Positions 23,583-30,887 of a stretch of DNA of 35,946 nt are shown piece by piece. Below the pieces are notes generated by a model, which did no database searches, was not told the origin of the DNA, and saw only the letters and a program-made list of their open reading frames with translations. Within the stretch, counting starts at the first letter, position 1; each line of letters opens with the position of its first letter. Both the position numbers and the translations under genes were made by a program. Location: assembly GCA_031273045.1 (NCBI GenBank), contig JAISSQ010000081.1, forward strand, positions 1 to 35,946, given 5' to 3'. The DNA comes from Puniceicoccales bacterium (GTDB lineage: Bacteria; Verrucomicrobiota; Verrucomicrobiia; Opitutales; UBA953).

Positions 23583-24992
23583 TCAGCGCGGTTTGAGCGC
23601 GGTCTCGATTTGGCGGACCATCTCCTCCTGCGAGGGCGGCTTGGGACCGCGCGCGACATCAAGTTTCCCAATCGTGGCGGTGAGGGTGAACGTCGTGGAC
23701 GACGAGACCGGTCCGCCGATGGGACCCGGCGCCCGCGTCGTCCGCATGTCCGGGTCGGGGATTTCGGTGAAGTAGCCCGGCGTCGAGCGCAGCCGGTCAA
23801 TGTAGGTGGTCACCTGCGAGTTGTTCTCCGCCCGTCCCTGAACGATGACCTGCTGGCGGGCGTTGCCGGTGGCGGACGAGAAGGTCATCCCCGGCGGGCG
23901 GAAGTGGTTGAGCGTCGCCAGCGCGTCGAAGAACGACAGCGCGCCGGCGCGCGACAAGTCCTCCAATTGCGCGATGAGTTCGGAGTGCCCGTTGAGCGTG
24001 TCCACCTCGGCTTGGCGCGCCCGTTCGCGGAGGCGCGTGGCGGCAAGGTCGCCCCGGACGCTCGCGGTGTAGAACCAGCCGCCGAGCGCGGCGAGCCATG
24101 CGATGGCGGCGCTGGCAAGAAGTAGCCGGACGCGGTCGCGCGCGACGCGCAACCGGCGCGCGGCGTCGAGCCACGGGCGTTCGCGGACATCCGCCCGCCA
24201 CGCCTCGGCGACGGGGAACTGCGCGGTCTTCGGCGCGCCGCCGTCGAGCGGACGCCAGCGGGCGGCGAGCGTTCTGGAATTGGTCTGCGCGGCGCCGTCC
24301 CAGACGAGCGTTCCGGCGGCGTGGCGGCCGTGCAGTTTCGGCTCGTGCGAGGCGCGCAGGGCGCGGATGGCGTCGTCGGCACCGGCGGCGTCACCGGCGG
24401 TGTCGAGCGGCCACGAGCGGACGTCCAACGGGACGGTCGCGCCAACGCGGTAGCGGATTGCCGTGAGCGCGCCCCCGGTGGCGAGCCAGTGCCAGACGCC
24501 CGGCTCGCGTTCGGGCGCGAGCAGGAATTCCGGCATGACGAAGGCGGCGGTGTCGAACTGCTCGCCGGCGGCGGCGCGCAGGCGGTCCTTGGCGGCGGCG
24601 TAGTAAAGCAGGACTTTGGGTTGCGCGGGCGCGGTGCCGGCGGCGGCGGGCTTGGGCGCGGAAACGTCACCGGCGGCGGCGCCACCACCGGCGGCGGTCG
24701 CGGGGGGCTTCGGCGGGGGCGTGGCACCGTTGCCGACGACCCAGCCGTAGGCGAGTTGCTCGGTCGGCAGCGGGGCGTGCGAGTCGAGCGAGAGCCGCAC
24801 CAACGCCTCGTTGGCGGCGTCGAGCGCCTCGGCGGACTTCGCCTTGGACGCGCCGCTCCCGCCCCTCGCGGCGATATCGGCACCGGTTTGCGCCGGCAAA
24901 ATTTCGCTGAAGAACAGCCACGCGGGCACGGGAAGCACCACCGGCGGCGCGGCGGGGCGCGATTTGGAATTTGGGGCGACGAATTTGGACAC
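23583..24992 (-). CDS. GspL/PilM-PilN-like protein of the secretin module (putative)
   Basis: 469 residues with a GTG start at 24992 (no in-frame ATG gives a better start). Residues 1-285 are cytoplasmic and poorly conserved, with Ala/Pro inserts, and do not show a clear actin-like ATP site. One membrane helix (RLLLASAAIAWLAALGGWFY, 289-308) is followed by a coiled-coil stretch (LRERARQAEVDTLNGHSELI) and a PilN-like domain (LATLNHFRPPGMTF; QQVIVQGRAENNSQVTTYIDRL). This order equals GspL, or PilM fused to PilN. Known: the pair links the assembly ATPase to the periplasmic parts of the machine. It is the first gene of a same-strand run with PilO-like, secretin and PilP-like genes. No GspE/PilB ATPase or GspF/PilC is in the window. 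Confidence 0.6.
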   Translation of the reverse strand: MSKFVAPNSKSRPAAPPVVLPVPAWLFFSEILPAQTGADIAARGGSGASKAKSAEALDAANEALVRLSLDSHAPLPTEQLAYGWVVGNGATPPPKPPATAAGGGAAAGDVSAPKPAAAGTAPAQPKVLLYYAAAKDRLRAAAGEQFDTAAFVMPEFLLAPEREPGVWHWLATGGALTAIRYRVGATVPLDVRSWPLDTAGDAAGADDAIRALRASHEPKLHGRHAAGTLVWDGAAQTNSRTLAARWRPLDGGAPKTAQFPVAEAWRADVRERPWLDAARRLRVARDRVRLLLASAAIAWLAALGGWFYTASVRGDLAATRLRERARQAEVDTLNGHSELIAQLEDLSRAGALSFFDALATLNHFRPPGMTFSSATGNARQQVIVQGRAENNSQVTTYIDRLRSTPGYFTEIPDPDMRTTRAPGPIGGPVSSSTTFTLTATIGKLDVARGPKPPSQEEMVRQIETALKPR

Positions 24993-25046
24993 GGCGGGTG
25001 TTGGGCGTTTTTTCGTGGGCTTTGCGCGGCAGAGTGCCGCCGCGCT

Positions 25047-25066
25047 CGCGCTCGTTCAAGAGCGCG
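25047..25066. promoter_or_regulatory. Inverted repeat in the divergent gap upstream of the PilM/N-like and DUF1080 genes
   Basis: CGCGCTC (25047-25053) and GAGCGCG (25060-25066) with a six-base spacer lie in the 211-base gap between divergent genes (24993-25203). It could be an operator or a leader hairpin. Elsewhere in the gap I see T-rich GCGTTTTTTCG near 25004 and GC micro-repeats, but no clear promoter. Confidence 0.3.
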
Positions 25067-25203
25067 TTTGCGGGGAACTCAAACACCAACGAACGCGCCG
25101 TGTTGCATGCCGGCGGCGGCGGCGCCACCGGCGTCGGGAACGGCGCGCCGCCGGCGGACGCGGCGGAACAAGGCGCGCGCCGGCACTGTTTCCGGCACAA
25201 AAC

Positions 25204-26136
25204 ATGAAAACCGTTTTCCCGCGCATTTCGCTCCTTTCGCTGCTGTCGCTCTCCACGCTTCTTTGGGGACAGGCCGCCGCCACCGGCAACGCCGCCGAGA
25301 ACGCCGCCGGTGACGCCGCCGCCGGTGGCACCGGAGCCGTCGTCTCCGCCGATACCGCCGCCGGCTGGCGTCCGCTCTTCGACGGCAAGACGCTCAACGG
25401 CTGGGTCGAGCGCGGGCTGAACGGGGTCTTCAGCGTCGAGGACGGCGTGATTGTCGGCACCACCAAAATCGGGCGCGAAAACACGTTTCTGTGCACCGTG
25501 CGCGACTACGCCGACTTTGAACTCGAACTCGAATACAAGGTGCCGGAGCGCATGAACTCCGGCGTGCAAATCCGCAGCGCGTTCAACCCGTCCAAAAAAC
25601 CCCTGCCGCTCCTTGGCGTGCCGCCGCTGCCGGTGAGCGCTGCGGACGCCGCCAAGGGGAAAGGGGCGGGGAAGGGCGCGCGGAAGGACGGCAAGGTCTT
25701 CGCCTCGCCGAACCACGTTTACGGCTATCAGGTCGAGATTGAGTTCCGACCGGGACGCACCGCCGGAATCTACGACGAGGCGCGCCGGCGCGGATGGGTC
25801 TTTCCGACCACCGGCACCGAGCAGGACGCCGCCTTCATCAAGCAGGGGCGCGACCGCTCGCTGTTCAAGCCGGGCGAGTGGCAGAAACTGCGCGTCGTCT
25901 GCCAAGGCGACCGGTTGCGCACGTGGCTCGACGGCGTCCCGCGCGCCGACGTGCGCGATGCCGCCTCCGCCACCGGATTCATCGCGCTCCAAGTCCATTC
26001 CGCGCCGCCGCGCGACGCCGGTCTGCAAGCGCGCTTCCGCAACATCCGGCTCCGTCCGCTGCCGCCGGTGGCACCGCCGGCGACGCCGGAAGAGACCGCC
26101 GCCGGTGACGCCGCCGCCCACTCCGCCGCCCGCTAA
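25204..26136 (+). CDS. Exported DUF1080 (3-keto-disaccharide hydrolase fold) protein
   Basis: 310 residues from ATG 25204, giving signal peptide FPRISLLSLLSLSTLLWGQAA. Then an Ala/Gly/Asn insertion (NAAENAAGDAAAGGTG) before the domain start GWRPLFDGKTLNGWVERG, the diagnostic opening of the family. More of the fold follows: FSVEDGVIVGT, DFELELEYKVPERMNSGVQIRS, GYQVEIEFRPG, KPGEWQKLRVVCQGDRLRTWLDGVP and GFIALQVHS, closing as RFRNIRLRPL. Known: the domain is a concanavalin-like sandwich, common in PVC bacteria; some members hydrolyse 3-keto-glycosides, many are uncharacterised. A second Ala/Gly tail follows. Upstream leader has no Shine-Dalgarno. The next gene starts 32 bases on. Confidence 0.9.
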   Translation: MKTVFPRISLLSLLSLSTLLWGQAAATGNAAENAAGDAAAGGTGAVVSADTAAGWRPLFDGKTLNGWVERGLNGVFSVEDGVIVGTTKIGRENTFLCTVRDYADFELELEYKVPERMNSGVQIRSAFNPSKKPLPLLGVPPLPVSAADAAKGKGAGKGARKDGKVFASPNHVYGYQVEIEFRPGRTAGIYDEARRRGWVFPTTGTEQDAAFIKQGRDRSLFKPGEWQKLRVVCQGDRLRTWLDGVPRADVRDAASATGFIALQVHSAPPRDAGLQARFRNIRLRPLPPVAPPATPEETAAGDAAAHSAAR

Positions 26137-26168
26137 CCCTTCTGCTCCGCCGCCGAACGCACGCCGCC

Positions 26169-26600
26169 ATGCCCGCAGAAAGCAAAAAAACGAACGCGCC
26201 GACCGACCCGTGGGTCGAAACGCTCCGCCTCACGCACGGCGGCGACCGCTCCTTCGCGCACCTTGTCGAGACGCAAGTCCTCGCCGCCGCGCCCGCCGCG
26301 CTGCCGGCACTCGAAACGAAACTCGTCGCCATTCTCGAAGCACCGGAGGCGACGGAGGCCGCGCGCGAGTTCGCGTGCCGGTTGCTCGCCACCGCCGGTG
26401 GCGCGGCGTGCGTCCCCGCGCTCGTGCCGTTGCTGCGCAACCCGCGACTGTCCCATTACGCGCGGCTCGCGCTCGAACCCAATCCCGCCCCCGCTGCCGG
26501 CGACGCCCTTCGCGTCGCCGCCCAAGCCCTGCCCGCCGGCGTTCTGCGCAAAGGCGTCTTCGGCTCGCTCGCCGCCCGCGCCGCGCACGGTCTGCCGTGA
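26169..26600 (+). CDS. Short HEAT-repeat-like protein, probably truncated
   Basis: 143 residues. Seen: helical, Ala/Leu-rich repeats such as ETKLVAILEAPEATEAAREFACRLLAT and CVPALVPLLRNPRLSHYARLALEPNP (read here in parts), which match the N-terminal end of the longer HEAT-repeat proteins common in PVC bacteria. Those go on for many repeats; here the frame ends at RKGVFGSLAARAAHGLP. Directly after the stop is a GCCGGTGGT-type micro-repeat tract (26603-26652), so loss of the 3' part together with repeat growth is plausible. No signal peptide. It lies 32 bases after the DUF1080 gene. Role unknown; probably protein-protein binding if functional. Confidence 0.6.
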   Translation: MPAESKKTNAPTDPWVETLRLTHGGDRSFAHLVETQVLAAAPAALPALETKLVAILEAPEATEAAREFACRLLATAGGAACVPALVPLLRNPRLSHYARLALEPNPAPAAGDALRVAAQALPAGVLRKGVFGSLAARAAHGLP

Positions 26601-26607
26601 ACGCCGC

Positions 26608-26655
26608 GCCGCCGGTGGTGCTGTCGTCGCCGGTGGTGCCGGTGCTGCCGGCGGC
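26608..26655. terminator. Inverted repeat between two convergent genes
   Basis: GCCGCCGG (26608-26615) and CCGGCGGC (26648-26655) pair over 8 bases around a 32-base micro-repeat loop, followed on the plus strand by TATTTCTT. A possible weak terminator for the HEAT-like gene. The right arm reaches the lipoprotein stop codon. Confidence 0.3.
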
Positions 26656-27212
26656 TATTTCTTGAACCACGCCAGCGAGGCGCCGTCGGGCGCGAACCGC
26701 CGCAGAAATCCGCCGGAGACGATGACGGCGATGCGCGTCCCCGCCGGTTCAAACCGCACGTAGCCGACGTTGCGCAGCACCTCGACGTTCGACTGGTTGT
26801 CGTAGGGCGCGATGGTCACGGAGTCCTCGCCCGGACGGGCGATGAGAATGTGCGTCGGCGTCGAAACGCGCACCCAGCCGATGTTCGAGCGACCGCGCGC
26901 GTCGGGCGAGGTGCGGATGCTCAACGCGAGGTCCTTCGCCGGCGTGTCCGGTGCGATACCGGCTGGCGGGTCGAGGCGCAGCGTGCCGTTGTCGCCGGCA
27001 AGCCAGTAGCCGCCGATGGAGGCGTCGAAGCCCGCGCGCCCCGCCTCGAACAGCGCGTCGCGCTTGAGTGTCACCGTGTAGGGCGGACCGGCGTGCGCCG
27101 CCGGCTGCTTCGCAATCGCGCTCTTCTCGTCACCGGCGCAGCCGGACGTGAGGAAGAGGGTGAGCATGAGCGCGGGCAGGAAGACGAGGTGGCGGAATTG
27201 CTTGGTGGTCAT
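26655..27212 (-). CDS. Uncharacterised lipoprotein
   Basis: 185 residues. Seen: a type II signal, RHLVFLPALMLTLFLTSG-C with Cys25 in a TSGC lipobox. The mature part starts with a flexible stretch, then shows VTLKRDALFEAGRAGFDASIGGYWLAGD, a series of short beta strands (IGWVRVSTPTHILIARP, VTIAPYDNQSNVEVL, GYVRFEPAGTRIAVIVSGGF) and ends FAPDGASLAWFKK. I do not recognise the family. It may sit on the inner leaflet of the outer membrane or on the inner membrane. It is divergent from the MazG-like gene (85-base gap) and convergent with the HEAT-like gene. Confidence 0.75.
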   Translation of the reverse strand: MTTKQFRHLVFLPALMLTLFLTSGCAGDEKSAIAKQPAAHAGPPYTVTLKRDALFEAGRAGFDASIGGYWLAGDNGTLRLDPPAGIAPDTPAKDLALSIRTSPDARGRSNIGWVRVSTPTHILIARPGEDSVTIAPYDNQSNVEVLRNVGYVRFEPAGTRIAVIVSGGFLRRFAPDGASLAWFKK

Positions 27213-27297
27213 GGCGCGGGAGGTTCGCGAAGCGCGCGGGGACTGTCAGGGAAAAAAAATTCCCAAGCACAGCCGGCGGCGGTTTCCTGCCCGCTTC

Positions 27298-28014
27298 ATG
27301 CCGACTGCCATCGAAGAACTCGTCGCAACCGTGGCGCGCCTGCGCGCGCCCGACGGCTGCCCGTGGGACCGCGAGCAAACCCACGCCTCGCTGCGCGAAT
27401 GCCTCGTCGAGGAGGCCGCCGAACTGTTGGAGGCGATTGACCGTGGCGACATGCCGCTCATGCGCGAGGAACTCGGCGACCTGCTCCTGCAAGTCGTCAT
27501 GCACGCGCAGATGGCGGCGGAGCGCGGCGAGTTCTCGTTCGAGGATGTCGCGCGCGACGAAAACGAGAAAATGGTGCGCCGGCACCCGCACGTCTTCGGC
27601 GACGCGGTCGTGGGCGACACCGCCGGCGTGCTCCGCCAATGGGAGGAAATCAAGGCGCGCGAAAAAGCGGCGAAGCCCGGCGACGGCAGCGCCGCCGGTG
27701 GCTCCGAGACGCCCGCCGCCCCCGCCGGCACCGCGCTTTTCAAGCCGAAGCCGCCCGCGCTGCCCGCTCTGCTGCTCGCCCGCGAGGTCTGGAAAACCAT
27801 CCGCAAAAAACACCTCCGCATTGACGGCGCGCTCGCCGACGCCGCCGGTGTCGCCGCCCGTGCCGAAGGTCTCACCGAGGAGCGCGCCGGCGTCGAACTG
27901 TTCGCCCTCGCCGCCGCCTGCCGCGAGGCCGGCATTGACCCTGAAAGCGCGCTGCGCGCCCATGCCGGAAAGGTCATGGACAGCGCGCTGCCGCCCGCTG
28001 CCGCCGCCGCATAG
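27298..28014 (+). CDS. mazG: MazG-like nucleotide pyrophosphohydrolase
   Basis: 238 residues from ATG 27298, since MPTAIEELVATVARLRAPDGCPWDREQTH matches the family start (shown in parts: RAPDGCPWDREQTH). Known: MazG hydrolyses NTPs to NMP and pyrophosphate and affects ppGpp levels. Seen: ECLVEEAAELLEAI and MREELGDLLLQVVMHAQM give the EExxE and ExxD metal motifs of the N-terminal domain, then FSFEDVARDENEKMVRRHPHVFGD. An Ala/Gly/Ser/Pro insertion (about 125-150) precedes the second half. The C-terminal MazG repeat is degenerate: where ELGDLLF is expected it reads AGVELFALAAACREAGI, so the acidic pair is lost. That domain is the catalytic one in E. coli MazG, so activity may rest on the N-domain. 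Confidence 0.88.
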   Translation: MPTAIEELVATVARLRAPDGCPWDREQTHASLRECLVEEAAELLEAIDRGDMPLMREELGDLLLQVVMHAQMAAERGEFSFEDVARDENEKMVRRHPHVFGDAVVGDTAGVLRQWEEIKAREKAAKPGDGSAAGGSETPAAPAGTALFKPKPPALPALLLAREVWKTIRKKHLRIDGALADAAGVAARAEGLTEERAGVELFALAAACREAGIDPESALRAHAGKVMDSALPPAAAAA

Positions 28015-28031
28015 CCGCTCTTCCGACGCCA

Positions 28032-28823
28032 ATGTTCATGTCCGCCTCTGCCCTCGCGTTCTCCGACGGTGAAACGCTCGACGTCGAATTGCCCGCCGGC
28101 AGTGCCACCGGCGATGTCAGTGGCGCAACCGTGCGCGTCCGTCTCTCGACGCGCGCGCGCCGCCTCACGCTGCGCGTCGGCTTCGACGGTCCCGAACTTG
28201 TCGTGCCGCCGCGCACGACGCGCATGGGCGCGCTGGGATTTCTCAACGCCCGCCTCGACTGGCTCGCCGGTGCCATCGAGCAAGTCGCCCGCCGCCGCGA
28301 GAAGCGGACTCCGGTGCCGGCGCTCGCCGTCCACCTCGCCGCGCAGCCGTGGGTGAGTGCCGGCGGCGCGCGCCTCGAACTCGACGTCGGTGCCACCGCC
28401 GGCAGACCGTTCCTCGTTCATATCGAAGGCGTGCCGCCGGTGGTGCTGCGGCACCGCGCCGGCGACCACGCCGAGGCGGACTTGAAGCAACTGTTGCGTG
28501 AGTTCGCCGCGCGCACGCTCCCGAAGCGGACGCGCGAACTCGCCGCCGTCGCCGGCGTGAGCGTCGGCAAGGTCGGCGTGCGTGACCAGCGGCACCGGTG
28601 GGGGTCGTGCTCGCACACCAGCGACATTCAACTCAACTGGCGCCTCGTCCTGCTGCCGCCCGAACTGCACGACCACGTGATTTTTCACGAACTCGCGCAC
28701 CGGCTGCACATGAACCACTCGCGCTCGTTCTGGAACACGCTCGCCGGTTGGGACGCCGGTTGCGCCCGACACCGCCGGCAACTGCGCGACGAGTGGAATT
28801 TCCTCATGTCCGTCGCCCGCTGA
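28032..28823 (+). CDS. YgjP/SprT-like zinc metallopeptidase (M48-related, DUF45)
   Basis: 263 residues, starting 17 bases after the MazG-like stop; ATG 28032 is followed by a second ATG at 28038. Seen: N-terminal beta part with VRVRLSTRARRLTLRVGFDG, then GVRDQRHRWGSCSHTSDIQLNWRL, and the zinc site VIFHELAHRLHMNHSRSFW (HELAH followed by a distal His), all in the order of the YgjP family. It ends RQLRDEWNFL. An Ala/Gly/Thr insert (AGSATGDVSGAT) sits in the first strand region. Known: YgjP-like proteins are cytoplasmic; the substrate is not well established. Good family call, unknown target. Confidence 0.9.
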   Translation: MFMSASALAFSDGETLDVELPAGSATGDVSGATVRVRLSTRARRLTLRVGFDGPELVVPPRTTRMGALGFLNARLDWLAGAIEQVARRREKRTPVPALAVHLAAQPWVSAGGARLELDVGATAGRPFLVHIEGVPPVVLRHRAGDHAEADLKQLLREFAARTLPKRTRELAAVAGVSVGKVGVRDQRHRWGSCSHTSDIQLNWRLVLLPPELHDHVIFHELAHRLHMNHSRSFWNTLAGWDAGCARHRRQLRDEWNFLMSVAR

Positions 28824-28833
28824 ACCGCCGCCG

Positions 28834-29133
28834 CTAATAGTGCGGCGGCTTCTCGTTTGCCGGAAACGGTTCCTCGTTCAGGGAGGCATCCAGTGCCGAG
28901 CCAAACGCCGAGCCAAAAGACGCCCCAAACTCGGTGCCGCGCGCCCCGTTTTCCGCGCCACCGGTGGCACCGGACTTGTCCGCATTTTGCGCGACGGCCT
29001 CGGAGAGCCGCCGCACCTCGCGCCGCAACGTCTCAATGCTCCGGTAATTCTCAAGCATGGCGCGGTCCTGCTCCTCGATGTGCTTTTCGAGAAAGGTGAT
29101 TTTTATCTCAAGTTCGCGGAGGCGTTCGTTCAT
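28834..29133 (-). CDS. slyX: SlyX family protein
   Basis: 99 residues from ATG 29133, chosen over the upstream start at 29145 because MNERLRELEIKI matches the family start. Seen: a continuous coiled coil (ELEIKITFLEKHIEEQDRAM, then LRREVRRLSEAVAQ) and the diagnostic short C-terminus ending EKPPHY. Between them is a Gly/Ala/Ser linker (GATGGAENGARG, then FGASFGSAFGSALDAS), coded by CACCGGTGG and CGAGCCAAA-type micro-repeats, making this copy longer than the usual 70 residues. Known: SlyX is a small coiled-coil protein of unknown role; it is found beside slyD in enterics but not here. Convergent with the metallopeptidase, 10 bases apart. Confidence 0.87.
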   Translation of the reverse strand: MNERLRELEIKITFLEKHIEEQDRAMLENYRSIETLRREVRRLSEAVAQNADKSGATGGAENGARGTEFGASFGSAFGSALDASLNEEPFPANEKPPHY

Positions 29134-29191
29134 GAACGAAAGCAAGGGATTGCCCCAAAAAACAGAGGCAAGAAAAAAGCCCGCAGAAAGG

Positions 29192-29233
29192 CAGTGGTCG
29201 GTGGCCAGTGGTCAGTGGTCGGTGGTCAGTGGT
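29192..29233. repeat. Heptamer tandem array, left (CAGTGGT, 6 units)
   Basis: Six 7-mers: CAGTGGT, CGGTGGC, CAGTGGT, CAGTGGT, CGGTGGT, CAGTGGT. The unit is the reverse complement of the right-hand array's ACCACTG, so the two arrays face each other across the palindrome. Confidence 0.9.
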
Positions 29234-29234
29234 T

Positions 29235-29459
29235 AAGCCCCGTAGGGGCGACATAACATAGGCAGGGGTGAAGTCGCGCAGCGACGGAACCCCTGTATAG
29301 CGCAAACAAAACCGTGAACCGCGAAGCGGTGGCATAGAGCACCGAGGGCGTGAGCCCTCGGATCCTTATGCCACCGCTTCGCGGTTCGCTGTTTTGGGAG
29401 GGAGGTTCTCATACAGGGGCTGACGCCCCTGCCTATGCTATGTCGCCCCTGCGGGGCTT
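29235..29459. repeat. 225-bp compound palindrome
   Basis: Seen: outer arms AAGCCCCGTAGGGGCGACAT and its imperfect mirror ending ATGTCGCCCCTGCGGGGCTT; next, arms containing CATAGGCAGGGG and its mirror CCCCTGCCTATG; next, a perfect 21-bp pair (29316-29336 and 29367-29387, core CCGCGAAGCGGTGGCATA); and the centre CCGAGGGC-GTGA-GCCCTCGG (29342-29361). Arms also contain small hairpins of their own (such as CAGGGG..CCCCTG). The whole can fold as one long branched hairpin or cruciform. No ORF. Non-autonomous mobile or REP-like origin is likely but not shown. Confidence 0.85.
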
Positions 29460-29571
29460 GCCCGCCGCCCGCCGCCCGCCGCCCACCGCCTACCGCCTAT
29501 CGCCCACCGCTCTCTGCCCCCTGGCCACTGACCACCGCCCACCGCCCACGGGCCACTGACCACTGACCACT
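29460..29571. repeat. Heptamer tandem array, right (about 16 units)
   Basis: Sixteen 7-mers from GCCCGCC (three times) through GCCCACC, GCCTACC, GCCTATC, GCTCTCT to GGCCACT and GACCACT (three copies in all), so the array drifts from GC-rich to the ACCACTG form. Units keep phase throughout. It ends 20 bases before the NifV-like stop codon. Confidence 0.88.
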
Positions 29572-29591
29572 GATTTCTGCTGTGGGGCGGG

Positions 29592-30887
29592 TCAGAGTGA
29601 CGCGCTTTCGGTGGCGGCGACTTTGCGGAGTTCGCGCGGGGTGAGCGGGCGGCGGAGGCGGCGGGCGAGGGCGCGGACGGGCGCGAGCAGGGCGCGGGCG
29701 CGGGCGGGAGGGAAGGGGACGCCGGGGCGCGAGAGCGCGGTGGCGATGGCGGCGGCACCGGTGGCGGCTCCAATTTCAAACGCCGGTGCCGCGCGTCCGA
29801 CCAACTCCGGCGGAAACGGTTCGTAGGCGCGGCGGTCGCGGAGTTGTCCGGCGCAATGGACGCCGCTGGCGTGCGTGAAAACGGCGTCGCCGACGATGGG
29901 TTTCGAGGGCGGGACGTGGCGTCGCGAAAAGCGCGCCGCCAGCGCGGAGAGCGCGGTCAGCGCGGCGTAGTCAAAATCACTGCCACCGGTGCCGCCGGCG
30001 GTGTCGCCGCCGGTGCCGTCGCCGGTGGCGCCGGCGGTGAGGATTTCGCCGGCGTGGGCGATGCGCCATGCGACGGCGACTTCTTCGAGCGGGGCGTTGC
30101 CGGCGCGTTCGCCGAGACCGTTAATGGTGACGTCCGCCCAAGGCGCGCCGGCGGCGGCGGCGGCGAGCGTGACGGCGGTGGCGAGTCCGAGGTCGTTGTG
30201 GGCGTGGATTTCGAGCGGGGGCGCGCAGGGGGCGAGGTCGGCGACGGTGGCGGCGGCGGCGGCGGGCGTCCAGACGCCGGCGGTGTCGGCGAGGCGGAGG
30301 CGGTCGGCACCGGCGGCGCGGGCTGCTACGGCGAATTCGCGCAGGAAGGCGGGGTCGGCGCGCGAGGCGTCCTGCGCGCCGACGCCGACGGTGGCGAAGC
30401 GTTGGCGGGCGGCGGCGACGAGCGGTGCGAGCGTGCGCAGTGCCCACGCGCGGTCGTGTCCCCATGCGGCGAGGTGGATTTCGGAGACGGGGAGGGAGAG
30501 GTGGACGTGTCCGGCGGCGGTGCCGGCGGCGGCGTCGAGGTCGCGTTCGAGAGCGCGGCACCACGCGAGGACGCGCGCGGGCGAGACGGCGTCGGCGACG
30601 GCGGAGATGTCACCGGCGGCGGCGCGTCCGCTTGCCGGGATTCCGGCTTCGATGATTGCGACGCCAGCGGCGGTGAGGGCGCGGGCGAGGGTGACGCGCT
30701 GTTTTCGGGAAAAGCAAACGCCTGCGGCTTGCGCACCATCGCGGAGGGTGGTGTCGAGCAACCGCAGGCGTTTTGGCGCCGCCGGCGGGGCGTTGTTCTC
30801 CGCCGGCGGTGTCGTTTGCCCGTGCGCTGCCGGCGGAGTTTTCGCCGCCGGTGCGCGGGCGGGGTTAGTCGTTGTTGATGCCTTCAC
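29592..30887 (-). CDS. Homocitrate synthase (NifV)/isopropylmalate synthase family enzyme
   Basis: 431 residues with a proposed GTG start at 30887, 20 bases inside pnp; the only upstream start would overlap pnp by 149 bases and read its Arg/Gly tail. Seen: the HMGL-like TIM barrel start [17 protein letters not shown] (metal Asp and substrate Arg), [42 protein letters not shown] (HxH metal site), [17 protein letters not shown], and [25 protein letters not shown], which is NifV-like. The LeuA-type regulatory domain is missing, which favours homocitrate synthase or a related short enzyme. An insertion ([19 protein letters not shown]) lies before the C-terminal part. No nif or lysine-pathway genes are nearby, so the true acyl acceptor is not certain. 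Confidence 0.8.
   Translation of the reverse strand: MKASTTTNPARAPAAKTPPAAHGQTTPPAENNAPPAAPKRLRLLDTTLRDGAQAAGVCFSRKQRVTLARALTAAGVAIIEAGIPASGRAAAGDISAVADAVSPARVLAWCRALERDLDAAAGTAAGHVHLSLPVSEIHLAAWGHDRAWALRTLAPLVAAARQRFATVGVGAQDASRADPAFLREFAVAARAAGADRLRLADTAGVWTPAAAAATVADLAPCAPPLEIHAHNDLGLATAVTLAAAAAGAPWADVTINGLGERAGNAPLEEVAVAWRIAHAGEILTAGATGDGTGGDTAGGTGGSDFDYAALTALSALAARFSRRHVPPSKPIVGDAVFTHASGVHCAGQLRDRRAYEPFPPELVGRAAPAFEIGAATGAAAIATALSRPGVPFPPARARALLAPVRALARRLRRPLTPRELRKVAATESASL

Larger units (their letters stand above)
29134..29591. other. 458-base non-coding region made almost wholly of repeats
   Basis: Between the slyX start and the NifV-like stop. Holds a left heptamer array, a compound palindrome and a right heptamer array in inverted orientation. 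The first 58 bases (29134-29191) are A-rich and contain a possible slyX promoter on the minus strand, with no clear motif. No credible protein gene: frames here change with the repeats. Confidence 0.8.

Noticed and set aside
29192-29571. Possible CRISPR array
   Set aside because: Units are 7 bases with no spacers, and the central part is palindromic sequence without regular direct repeats; no cas genes.
29240-29590. Small frames reading through the palindrome and heptamers
   Set aside because: They are translations of repeats (for example recurring MPPLRG- and MSPLRG-type strings) in several frames, with no coding features.
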